A DNA stretch of 64,000 nt, taken from assembly GCA_034769895.1 (NCBI GenBank), contig JAWRYS010001456.1, forward strand, positions 1 to 64,000. The letters are read 5' to 3'. This document shows positions 12,650-23,703 of the stretch, piece after piece (position 1 is the stretch's first letter; each line of letters begins with the position of its first letter). The notes beneath the pieces are model-generated. The model was given only the letters and a program-made list of their open reading frames with translations, had not been told where the DNA came from and did not search any database. The position numbers were made by a program, and so were the translations under genes. This stretch comes from Magicicada septendecula (lineage: Eukaryota > Arthropoda > Insecta > Hemiptera > Cicadidae).

Positions 12650-14165
12650 TGTATGGCAAACGATAACAGCCGCAAATTCAAACAGAATCAAATAATTTTT
12701 TGCGTACAGCCCTGATTTGTAGAGTACTCAAGACCTATTGTTTTTGGTGAAGATCGGTTAAGGGAAAGGGGTAGTTTACCTGCAACATTTTTTTTTTTAA
12801 TCAAGGGTAATTTGTTTCTATGGCAAACAATATCAGCCGCAAATTCAAACACAATCAAATAATATTTTGTATACAGCCCTGAATTGTAGAGTTCTCAAGA
12901 CCTATTGATTTTGTAAAGATCGGTTCAGGGAAAGGGGTAGTTTACCTGCAACATTTTATGTTTTAAAAGGGTATTTTCTATGGCTAACGATAAGAGCCGC
13001 AAATTCAAACAGAATCAAATAAGTTTTTGCATACAGCTCTGAATTGTAGAGATCTCAAGACCTATTGTTTTTGTTGAAGATCAGGTTAGGGAAAGGGGTA
13101 GTTTACCGGCCACCTTTAATTTTTTAACAAGAGTAATTGTTTCTATGATGAGCAACGTTTTATGTTTTAACATGGGTAATGTTTACTATGACGAATGATA
13201 ACTGCCGTAAATTCAATCAGAATCAAATAATGTTTTGCATAGCTTCCTGAGCTATATAGAGACCTCAATGTCTATTGATTTTGGTGAAGATCGGTTAAGG
13301 GAAAGGGGTAGTTTACCTGCAACATTGTATGTTTTAACAGTGGTAATTTTTTCTATGACGAACGATAACTGCCGCACATTCAAACAGAATCAAAGATTGA
13401 TTTGCATACATTCCTCAATTGTAAAAGACTGAAGGCTTGTTGATTGTGGTGAAGATCGGTTAAGGGAAAGGGGTAGTTTACCTGCAACATTTTATGTTGT
13501 AACAAGAGAATGTTTTCCATGAAGAACGATAACTGCCATAAATTCAAACAGAATCAAATAATTTTTTACATATGTCCCTGAGTTGCAGAGGACTCAAGGC
13601 CTATTTATTTTGGAGAAGATCAGTTAAGGGAAAGGGGTAGTTTAGTGGCCACCTTTAATTTTTTAACAAGAGTAATTGTTTCTATGATGAACGATAACTG
13701 CCGCACATTCAAACAGAATCAAATAATGTTATGCATGCATCCCTGAATTGTAGAGGACTCAAGATCTATTGATTTTGGTGAAGATCAATTAAGAGAAGGG
13801 GTAGTTTACCTGCAACGTTTTATGTGATACCAAGGTTAATTTTTTCTATGACGAACGATAACTGCCGCACATTCAAACAGAATCAAATAACTTTTGCATA
13901 CATCCCTATATTGTAGAGAACTCAAGGCCTGTTGATTTTGGTGAAGATCAGTTAAGAGAAGGGGTAGTTACCTGCAACGTTTTATGTGATACCAAGGTTA
14001 ATTTTTTCTATGACGAACGATAACTGCCGCACACTCAATCAGAATCAAATAACTTTTGCATACATCCCTATATTGTAGAGAACTCAAGGCCTGTTGAGTT
14101 TGGTGAAGATCGGTTAAGGGAAAGGGCAGTTTACCTGAAACATTTTTTGTTGTAACAAGAGTAAA
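12650..14165. repeat. X minisatellite expanded to about 9 units in X1b
   Basis: Same ~165-bp unit as at 10785-11420 but more diverged, with variants such as acgaacgataactgccgc. This is the longest array of the unit in the window. The other monomers have two to four units. Confidence 0.85.
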
Positions 14166-14696
14166 GTACTTAATTTTGATAAATAAAGTATCCTGATAAG
14201 AAGATGTTAATAATCCAGTGTAGAAACGTTGATGAAATATCTATAAATGAAGAGGCTAGTTGAATGGGGTGGGGTAATTTTCTATAAATGAAAATTATAG
14301 TTGAAGGGGGAGGGTATAATTTTTATATATACTACGTTATCGGCAACAAAGTAGTAGTTTGTTGTTAAAATTCCTTTTCGGGCTGTTTTGCCGTAGTCTA
14401 AAGTTTTCTGCAAAACCAGACGTTTCCGCAGTATCGTCGACTGCCATCATCAGTGAAAATTGAGTGCGATAAGGTGTGGTGGTATGCGTTAGTGACCACA
14501 GTACTGTGGTTAAGGCTGAAGCAATAAGTGGAAAGAAGTAGTTTCTATGAAACATTTCATTTCGTAAATTTTTTTAAATATAAATCTTAGAACATGGAAG
14601 TCATGTATGGTTCTCCATACCGATATTTTATTTCCCTTTATCTTATGTTTGTTTCTTTTTCATTTTCCTCCTTCTTCCTTTTCAGTGTACTTCCTT

Positions 14697-15831
14697 TGTG
14701 ATATCAATTAGTTACTTACATAAATATAAATACATACTTTTTATTCCACCTACCTGCCAAGATTCTATCTGGGTCCAAGATCCGGTCACACGAACGTAAG
14801 ATGCAAACATGGGTTACGGGTTTTTGTAATAATGTACTCTACTCATTATTTGAAGAGAATTAACATTTTTTTTAATAAGCAATTATTAAAAAGGTTGTAC
14901 TATTATTTTTCCAATAAAATTTTCAAATTAACTTAAAATTTTCGTACATTTTGGTAATACGTTTTAAATGGTCATAATTAAACTATAGAACTTACACTAT
15001 GAAGATTGCCCAGTCTGCTCTCTCTCTCTCTCTCTCACATTCATATTAATTTAAAAAAACCTTTTAGTTATTATAACCCCATATCTTTATTTTACACAAA
15101 CACTACTACTTAATTGTTCACGATCAAGGCTCCGGCCGAACACGTGTTTCTTATCTCACCGATAAATTAACTTGTCGCTGACAACTGCACTTCGCACGCT
15201 ATAAATTGTTAATCCCATTATTTCCTTGGGTCCCGGTCGGTATTAAAACGATATTATATTTAATTATTCACATTTTATGAAGTTCGGCCGACCGGGCCCA
15301 TACAACACTATCTGCGTCTGTAAGCGAACTGGGAAGAGCGGCTATATGTTCACGGCCAACTGGATTACGTCTTTTTAGATGGAAGACAAAGCCTTGTGTT
15401 TCGTCGCCACAGATATGTCCTATTCAACCCATGCAGTTGATGGTGTGTGGGTCTTAGCGGATATTTGTTCAGCACTGGCTGACGTCACGAGAAGGGTTGG
15501 ACTTAGGATTCACATCCGGCACCTTGGTACATGTGCTCGGAAATTTTGTTTCTTAGCCATCTTTGCGTTTCACAAAACGGGCGTCGGTCCGCGCACCTGC
15601 TTGTCAGGTGCGATAGGGCGTACTGCCACACACTCGCAAAGTTCTAGGAACTGATGCTGGGTGCATTCCTTGTTAGCGATTGCACAACTGTTGAGACATA
15701 TTGTTTCTTTGTTAGCACACTTTTTCAATTCACCACGTGTTCTGGTCACAGTTGGAAATTATGTCCATGAATATTTTTTATAAATCCCAAAATTTTAATC
15801 AAATAAAATCCCCTGTATTTGTCACGTTACA
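14697..15831 (-). repeat. 3' LTR of element A
   Basis: 1135 bp. It matches 21004-22156 almost base for base and is shorter mainly because of a shorter CT run near 15020. A 91-codon plus-strand frame inside (15379-15654) is kept in both LTRs only because the LTRs are identical. It has no recognisable domain. Confidence 0.95.
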
Positions 15832-15880
15832 GTACCTCCCCAATGAGAGATCTTCTGCCGAAACAGAAGAAATCTCATTG
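15832..15880 (-). other. Purine tract and adjoining hairpin of element A
   Basis: On the minus strand a GGGGAGG run (15835-15841) lies 3 bases before the 3' LTR, the place of the plus-strand primer. Next to it is an imperfect inverted repeat, arms 15841-15857 and 15864-15880 (15 of 17 pairs), which could fold in the genomic RNA. Confidence 0.65.
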
Positions 15881-18800
15881 CTAAAACCCCTAAGAGGACC
15901 GGTGAGGATATGGCGCCAACAACCCCCTTTTGCTCTTACACTTCATGGGTAAACAACCCCCCTGGCTCGGCGACTATGGACGCATCTGAACGAGATCACT
16001 GGACTTCTCTGTATGAGATCCCAACACCGAAAAATCGAACAGATATGCACCACAGCGCACCTCACCTTCCAACATGTTTCCCCAAAAATCCAAATCCCTG
16101 GCTCATATCATGCCAGATCCTCAGCCGATATGTTCCCCCTTGTCATGCAAACTGGGCTGCCTTTAGCAGTTACTGGGCTCACACACACACACTTATACTA
16201 CATACTATCAAAATTGAAATATTCTGCAAAATTTCTTTAAGTTAAAAATCAACAGCTATCTTCTTTTAAATCAAAACACAAATCTTTCGTCTAAATTGAA
16301 TAATTCGCTTCATTATTTTTTATTATTAGAAAATAAACAAATTGAACATTTCTTAAAATAGGAACATCCTTAACCTAACATGTGATTATACATATGTCCT
16401 AACAATACAATCCAATAAAAACACGATTAATACACAAACAATAATATAATCAAAATTCAAAGACATCAATTAGTTGGCAGGCACAAAATCACGAAATTTT
16501 TTTTTTCAAAATTTTAAATTCAAAAAATTTAAATTTATTAAAATATTTTCTTTTTTCAATCTTGAAATTATTTAAAATTATTCAAATTAATTAAAAGCAA
16601 AATTGGCTTTACTTGCTCGCTAAACGTGTCTAGTATAGGACATCACCTATCAGCTGATCAAAACTGGGTCAAGTCAAGAACCTTGACCTACATAAGTTAC
16701 ACACAAGTTACATCTGAAAATACATTGAGCATCTGTAACACAAAATATATCTACCTTTAAACACAAAAACATAATAAAATAAAACATTTAAAATTAACAA
16801 AATATTATTATAATTAACAATCAAGTTGATATTTAATTACTCAGTTACTCAAATAAACACTTGATAACTTTACATTGTCAAACTCTATCAAAATTTGTCA
16901 CTGGTTTCAATCAAAATTTTATATTTTTTAACTATAACGTTCTTTATTTAACAGTCTCATCTCCATTAATTTCGGTGATTCAATTACTTATAATAACTCG
17001 ATATGCATACATACAATCTTTCCCTCTTTGACTCTAATAGCATTAACAACTTTAACTAATATGACACCCATCTCTATCAAAATATCTATCAAACCATTCT
17101 CTAAACCCAACCTACTATTAAACTCAATTCGCCACCTTCTCTCGATATATAAAAAAAAATATTCTCTAACCCTTTGTACTTAGGATAAGTGTTTCCCCCC
17201 CCCAGAAAGCTCATTCCCTTATGTTGGTTCCTGGATTCTACCTAAGGTAACCCTTTCCGGCGCCAAATGGTCCCTTCCCGTCCCAGCCCTTTTGTTGCGG
17301 ACTCCCACATTACACTATCCCCTCTTACAAAATGACCATCCCCAAATCTCATTCTTATTACCTCACTTCAACTACAAAATAACATCATCATTTATAAACA
17401 TCAATATATCAATCAATACTCTACATATATTCCCCATCACTACTGTGTCAACATCAATACTTCTCAAATTCTATTACATTAATTCACAATAACATTACAT
17501 TAATTCAAAACAATATTATTCTCTCTACTACCACTTTAACTTTAACTTGGACTGATCTACATGTCCCAACAAAATACTAATCACCCAAAAGCTATCTTTT
17601 GTTGTGTTCACAAATCATTTAAAATCTTAACTTTATCAAATTACTTTTCTCATTATTCAAAATAGCATCTTTAACACATTAAACATTATATTTGACATTA
17701 ACTACCTTGAACATTTATAAACAATTTAACAGTGAGATTTTACTACTGATCAGCTGACATTCCTAGCAAAGTGACAACTCATTTCAAAATTACACATTCT
17801 ATGAAATACATATGGTTATCAATCCTTACATCTACCATCATTGTTTCCCCTCTTTCTGACTCTGGTACAATTATGTAAACCGCCTGCCGGTCGGTCTAGT
17901 TATTTACTTTGTTATACTTATTTCAAAATTACACAAATTATATGAAACACATTTTTTATCAATTCTTACCTCTAACACAATAAAATAATACATTTATAAA
18001 ATACAGAATGAACACATTATACTGAACGTATGAACACCTATTTATCAAAGCGTAATACAAGCATTTCATTAGAGCAAAATTGAGTTATCATTTTTTATGT
18101 TATGAAATTTAAATTCGTTGCTCATCTGAGCAACCACCCAATCCACACACACTATTGTATTTTATGTTGGACTGTGACACCCATTTGCGTTCACAAGGAC
18201 TGCATAGTTGGAGGAATTGAACATCTCCTTGTCCTTGCTTCGGCTTTACATTTTACAGTTTTTTTGGTATCGACATACCTTCGTTTATAATTGTAAGCCC
18301 TTAAAACGGGTCTACCACCTGGCTATGCTGTCCCTCCTCGGACAGAGTGGCAGCCCCTGTTCATAGTTCCGGGGTTTTCCCCTAGTTTCACCCCCTGTTA
18401 ATTTCTACTATCAACCAATTTCAAGTCAGCTGTGGTCAAGGGACTTGATTATGGCCATAGCTGACCGCTAGCCAAAACCACGATTAGTGCTGGTAAGGCA
18501 GTAATTGCCCGAAAAGTCGGGGAAATCAAACTTTACTTTAATGCCTGTTCTACTCATCATTGTTCTGCACGGCACAAAAGTCTATCATGGTACAATTAAG
18601 TAATTGTACAAAAAAGGTGTGCCGTACATTTTCGCCATGTTGGCCTCCGATGGAGGTAACACTCACTGTTACCCCCAACCCATTCCACTATCTACTGGGG
18701 CACAGGCCACCCCAGCAATAGCACCTTAATATCTAAATAAAATTTTATATAACATTATAACATGAAATTTTCATTAACCACTCTATCCATCATCCTTTAA

Positions 18801-19540
18801 ATCATTTATAACTTTCTACCATTATATTTCTTAAACTTTTCAAATTTATTATTAACAGTTATTTTACATTACCTTTCAGTGACTATTTCTTTTTAAATTA
18901 TTATCTCAAGTTGTTTTTATTATTGAGGTTAAAATTCTTTTAATTGAGTAAAACATCTGTAAACATTTTATTATAGCTGACTGGTATTATAAATTTTATA
19001 CTTACACTCCATTATTCACATACTGACATACACAAAATATATACACCATACACACCAATACCTCCAAGTAGCCTCTGAAACATTTAATCACAGTGTTATT
19101 TCAAATCAAACCATTTAACAATTAATTACCAAATTCACATCTCGTAAAATAATTTACACTTATTAGAAAATTCAATTATATAACCTTTGAATTAATCAAA
19201 AATATTTAAACATATCAAATTAGTTTGATTAAATTGATTATTGAAAATACAATTTCCATTGCTATCAAAACAATTACACTTCGCTAATTACTGTCTCCAA
19301 AATTAATTTCGTTATTTATTTAGATTGCAAATATTAATATTATTATTATCACAACCATTGCTACTACATATACACATTGTTTACCTGACATCCTACCATA
19401 CACACCATTAAATTTACTACACTTATTTACAATTCTTCATCATTGATTACTCAGTTATATCCCACTTCAATGTCCAAGGTTGCGAGGTCAAAAAACCGTA
19501 AAACAATGCATTTAAAATTGTCCATTGATTGTTTTATAGT
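15881..19540 (-). other. Element A internal region without genes
   Basis: About 3.7 kb with no long reading frame on either strand, where gag-pol would be expected. It is mostly AT-rich, with two more GC-rich patches (about 15890-16180 and 18290-18720). A short minus-strand frame near 18140-18260 has paired cysteines (LCSPCERKW, VCGLGGC) but is too short to call. I recognise no reverse transcriptase, protease or integrase motif. Confidence 0.6.
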
Positions 19541-20797
19541 TTATCCTCCATCGTCAAAGATTAATCTTTGTTTCAAATAACACTTTTCAATTTTATTGAC
19601 ACACATACTGCTATCTTGTGTGTCATAACCATAAAAATCAAATTCACTCTTCTTATCACAATAATCATGAACCAGGTCAACATTAAGTATTTCTGTCAAG
19701 TCTCCAGTAGTAATTATATTCATTATCGGGTCAGTTACTTTTTCATCATCAATTAAATTACTCTTGTTTAAACATACTTCTAACATTTCTTTCCACTCAT
19801 TATAATCTCTTTTTAATTCATACAATTCTGTCTCTTTATCAACACACAACTCTCTATCTAAATTTCTCTCATCACAACACCCTATCACACTTTCAATATT
19901 ACTCCAGACAGAGGGTACAAACTTATACAAAAAAAATAAACAACTCAAATCTTCTACTAACACGGGACTCTTGCCCTTCAAAAACAACACTTGTGAACAC
20001 ACTGGATCATCATAAATATAGGGAAAATTTACCCTCTGCCTCCATTCTACCACTATACTATCTTTCCACTTTCTCTCTGACTCATAAACACACATTAACA
20101 TTCCATCATTACATTCTACAACTTCATCAGTACTCTCACTATTTATTTTCAACGTATCACTCTCTGATACTACCTTTTCAAATATATTACCATTCTCAAT
20201 ATTATTTTTATTATTTTCGACATCATCATCATCATCATTTGTTAACTCTTTCTCTAATACCACATTTTTACACATGTCATTATAATTTTCATTTGTTTTA
20301 CTTTTGTCTGTATTCATCACACCCACTCCCATTCTCTCAATACTCTGTTCTAATTTATTCAAACTATTTTTTATTATTTCATTGGTATTTTCAAAACGTT
20401 TATTCATTTCTTGTATATCATTTTTTAATTCATCAAACTTGTTAGTCTGTATATCAAATTTGGTGTCAAAAACATTGCTTAATTTAATTTGTTCATCTAA
20501 TTTCTCGTTGAAACTACTTTTGATTTCTTGAATTTCATTTTTCTGTTCTTTATTTTGTTCTAAGATTAATTGCAACATATTCATTACGTCACTATTGAAT
20601 TGGACGTTACATTTTGTTGAAGTCGGGGTCAATTGTACGCCCGAATCTTCAGTTACATTGCTCTGGTCAGTTAAGTTTAACTCTGTTTTATCTTGGCTCG
20701 TACTTGGAGTCGAATGTATCTCAAAATTACTCATGTTTGACTCATCAAAATTTTCGACATTAGTCGTTTCATTTATGTTGCTTTCATTATCTGCCAT
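19541..20797 (-). CDS. Gag-like coiled-coil protein of element A
   Basis: 418 residues. It starts MADNESNINE, 188 bases after the primer binding site, which is the usual gag position. Residues about 75-165 form a long coiled coil (for example QNKEQKNEIQEIKSSFNEKL). Residues about 165-225 are Asn/Asp-rich. Residues about 230-350 hold Trp/Cys-containing blocks (CVYESERKWKDS, FVPSVWSNIESVIGCCDE), and the C-terminus is RLIFDDGG. The broken A' copy shares this plan and ending. There is no zinc knuckle, protease or signal peptide. The likely role is a structural particle protein, inferred from position and coiled coil rather than from a recognised capsid fold. It could instead be an accessory protein of unknown function. 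The frame is intact despite the element lacking pol. Confidence 0.7.
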   Translation of the reverse strand: MADNESNINETTNVENFDESNMSNFEIHSTPSTSQDKTELNLTDQSNVTEDSGVQLTPTSTKCNVQFNSDVMNMLQLILEQNKEQKNEIQEIKSSFNEKLDEQIKLSNVFDTKFDIQTNKFDELKNDIQEMNKRFENTNEIIKNSLNKLEQSIERMGVGVMNTDKSKTNENYNDMCKNVVLEKELTNDDDDDVENNKNNIENGNIFEKVVSESDTLKINSESTDEVVECNDGMLMCVYESERKWKDSIVVEWRQRVNFPYIYDDPVCSQVLFLKGKSPVLVEDLSCLFFLYKFVPSVWSNIESVIGCCDERNLDRELCVDKETELYELKRDYNEWKEMLEVCLNKSNLIDDEKVTDPIMNIITTGDLTEILNVDLVHDYCDKKSEFDFYGYDTQDSSMCVNKIEKCYLKQRLIFDDGG

Positions 20798-20984
20798 CTC
20801 TTATTATTTATATTTAATACTTATTAATTTACTCTTCATTAATTTCCTTTATCATAATATAATTTTGCTCTTGTCAATTGTACGTAAATAACGTACTTTT
20901 ATTTCATTACCCTAACCTTAAACCCACGCTTGCATCTTTTTTGTAGGTGCGGTTTTTACATTAAAATTTTGATTCATAAAAACG

Positions 20985-21002
20985 GTCCCTGTTCGGGCGC
21001 CA
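20985..21002 (-). other. Primer binding site of element A, tRNA-Lys3 type
   Basis: Minus-strand TGGCGCCCGAACAGGGAC, identical to the site in A' at 3264-3281, one base from the 5' LTR. Confidence 0.93.
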
Positions 21003-21003
21003 C

Positions 21004-21323
21004 TGTGATATCAATTAGTTACTTACATAAATATAAATACATACTTTTTATTCCACCTACCTGCCAAGATTCTATCTGGGTCCAAGATCCGGTCACACGA
21101 ACATAAGATGCAAACATGGGTTATGGGTTTTTGTAATAATGTGCTCTACTCATTATTTGAAGAGAATTAACATTTTTTTTAATAAGCAATTATTAAAAAG
21201 GTTGTACTATTATTTTTCCAATAAAATTTTCAAATTAACTTAAAATTTTCGTACATTTTGGTAATACGTTTTATATGGTCATAATTAAACTATAGAACTT
21301 ACACTATGAAGATTGCCCAGTCT

Positions 21324-21364
<41 letters not shown>

Positions 21365-22156
21365 TTCATATTAATTTAAAAAAACCTTTTAGTTATTATA
21401 ACCCCATATCTTTAATTTACACAAACACTACTACTTAATTGTTCACGATCGAGGCTCCGGCCGAACACGTGTTTCTTATCTCACCGATAAATTAACTTGT
21501 CGCTGACAACTGCACTTCGCACGCTATAAATTGTTAATCCCATTATTTCCTTGGGTCCCGGTCGGTATTAAAACGATATTATATTTAATTATTCACATTT
21601 TATGAAGTTCGGCCGACCGGGCCCATACAACACTATCTGCGTCTGTAAGCGAACTGGGAAGAGCGGCTATATGTTCACGGCCAACTGGATTACGTCTTTT
21701 TAGATGGAAGACAAAGCCTTGTGTTTCGTCGCCACAGATATGTCCTATTCAACCCATGCAGTTGATGGTGTGTGGGTCTTAGCGGATATTTGTTCAGCAC
21801 TGGCTGACATCACGAGAAGGGTTGGACTTAGGATTCACATCCGGCACCTTGGTACATGTGCTCGGAAATTTTGTTTCTTAGCCATCTTTGCGTTTCACAA
21901 AACGGGCGTCGGTCCGCGCACCTGCTTGTCGGGTGCGATAGGGCGTACTGCCACACACTCGCAAAGTTCTAGGAACTGATGCTGGGTGCATTCCTTGTTA
22001 GCGATTGCACAACTGTTGAGACGTATTTTTTCCTTGTTAGCACACTTTTTCAATTCACCACGTGTTCTGGTCACAGTTGGAAATTATGTCTATGAATATT
22101 TTTTATAAATCCCAAAATTTTAATCAAATAAAATCCCCTGTATTTGTCACGTTACA
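21004..22156 (-). repeat. 5' LTR of element A
   Basis: 1153 bp, the partner of 14697-15831. It contains a (CT)n run near 21325-21360 that is longer than in the 3' LTR. It ends GTTACA just before the target duplication CCTT. Confidence 0.95.
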
Positions 22157-23309
22157 CCTTTATATCTTGTTTTTCCATCTTCTCCTTTGGGTTCATTTTA
22201 ATAAGTGGCATTGAGTCATTCAATTCCCTCAATTTGTTTCATTTTTGCTTGGTTTCGGTTTTTTCCCTTCTTCCATTTGGTTTGGTTAATCACTTTCTTC
22301 TTCATTTGGTTTTATTCTCGTTTGTTTTTTGTTGTTCCTTCTTCTTTTGTTTCCTTTGGTTGGGTCAATCACTTGGGTTAGGTCATGTCGTCGTTTGTCG
22401 TGTCATTGTCTTTTTATTTGCTTTATATTAAACATTTTATTTTATATGAATTATTATTTTATATTCAGAATCATCTTTTTTATCCCTGGTATTGGGGTGG
22501 CTTATTTGTGTTGCAACATAATGCCTCTCCTTCAAAATTGATCATTTTGATAAAACACTAGCATAGTTTTTTATGAAATTATCAGTTATATATAATCTTT
22601 TTCCTTTTCTTTCTTGTTTGTTTCTTCATTCTTACTTCTCTCCTTACTTGATTCATTCCATTTGATTTGGATCTGTTTTTATTTATTTCCATTAGTGTGT
22701 TCTCCCTTTTATATATATAATTTTTTCCCTAACTTTTTAGTAGCTGGTTTCTTCCATTACTACTCATTTTTCTGAGACCAGAGGAACATCATCTCTGCTC
22801 AGTTTATTTTTTGATTGCTGGACTTATTCAACAGTCAATCTTAAATACCTTTTTTGTCAACTTGTGACTTAAATTAATAATAATAATATATTTTGGGATT
22901 GTCCACCTTGTGGTTTGTTTTTAGATCACTTTGGCCTTTTACTCATTCTTCCTTCCGCTGTACCTTTGCTATATACTGTTATCTACTCATACAGTTGATT
23001 GTTTTTTATTTATTCATATGTTAATTTCATCATATCTAACTTTTCATTAGTTTGTTTTTCTATTCTTCTTGTGATCATTTTAATTATCTTAGACATCTTT
23101 TTTCTTTTTCTTGGTTGTTTACCAATATTCTGCTTTAGCCATTTTCTGTACATTTGTTTTATACATTACTTCTCTTTTTTCCTCATACCAGTTCTTCAGG
23201 TTTTTTTTTTTTTGTTTATACATTGAATTCATTATAATTTCAGGTATTTATCTTAGCAGTTCGTGCTTAATTTTATTTTTGTTTATTTTATTTTGTTTGA
23301 GATATTATT

Positions 23310-23620
23310 CTTAATAATTTTTGTAAGTTAGTTTTTCTTACTGTATAGGAATTTTTGTAACTTATTCCTTTCTTGGTACTTTTTGTTTAAATATTATTGT
23401 AAGTTTGTGATTCTTACTTTTTTATAGGAATTTTTGTAACTTATTCCCTTATTATAATTTTTTATATTATACTTCATATGTCAACTTTATTTGGTTGTAA
23501 GTTGGTCTTACTTTGCAGGAATTTTTGTAACTTATTCCTTCTTTTAATACTTCATATTAGGCCTCATAAGTCATCGAAATATTGTTGTAAGTTGTGCTCA
23601 CATAATTTTTGAATTTTGGG
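23310..23620. repeat. Degenerate ~85-bp tandem repeat in B internal
   Basis: Three units share ggaatttttgtaacttattc (near 23349, 23427, 23518), each preceded by a gtaagtt...cttact phrase. A looser fourth unit follows. The same region in element C (59270-59410) has two copies of a related unit. It is repeated at 39228-39538. Confidence 0.75.
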
Positions 23621-23703
23621 ATTTCTTCCTCTTTTCTTCTCCATTGGTTTGCGTGGTCGGTAAGTTGAACATCAGTCCCATTTCTCGGTGTGTGGTATCT
23701 AGT

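Larger units (their letters stand above)
14697..22156 (-). mobile_element. Element A: complete gag-only LTR retrotransposon
   Basis: The two LTRs (14697-15831 and 21004-22156) are bounded by TGTGATATC and GTTACA on the plus strand. A 4-bp target duplication CCTT lies at 14693-14696 and 22157-22160. The empty site survives in LTR2 and LTR3 as gtgtacttcctttatatc (near 38070 and 56130). On the minus strand the order is 5' LTR, primer binding site, 418-codon gag-like ORF, 3.7 kb without long ORFs, purine tract, 3' LTR. The LTR pair differs at about a dozen bases plus CT-repeat length, so the insertion is fairly recent. With no reverse transcriptase or integrase reading frame, it must have moved using enzymes supplied by another element. 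Confidence 0.92.

Noticed and set aside
12650..14165. Regularly spaced repeats resembling a CRISPR array
   Set aside because: Units are ~165 bp, contiguous and diverged, without unique spacers, in a eukaryotic transposon.
15379..15654. 91-codon plus-strand frame kept in both LTRs of element A (also 21704-21979)
   Set aside because: LTRs are identical for other reasons. The frame is antisense to the element and has no recognisable domain.
17250..17275. PBS-like core ggcgccaaatgg inside element A
   Set aside because: Only the GGCGCC core matches. The rest does not pair with a lysine tRNA and no LTR edge adjoins it.
18140..18260. Minus-strand frame with paired cysteines (LCSPCERKW...VCGLGGC)
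   Set aside because: Too short, wrong spacing for a CCHC knuckle, and no supporting neighbour motif.
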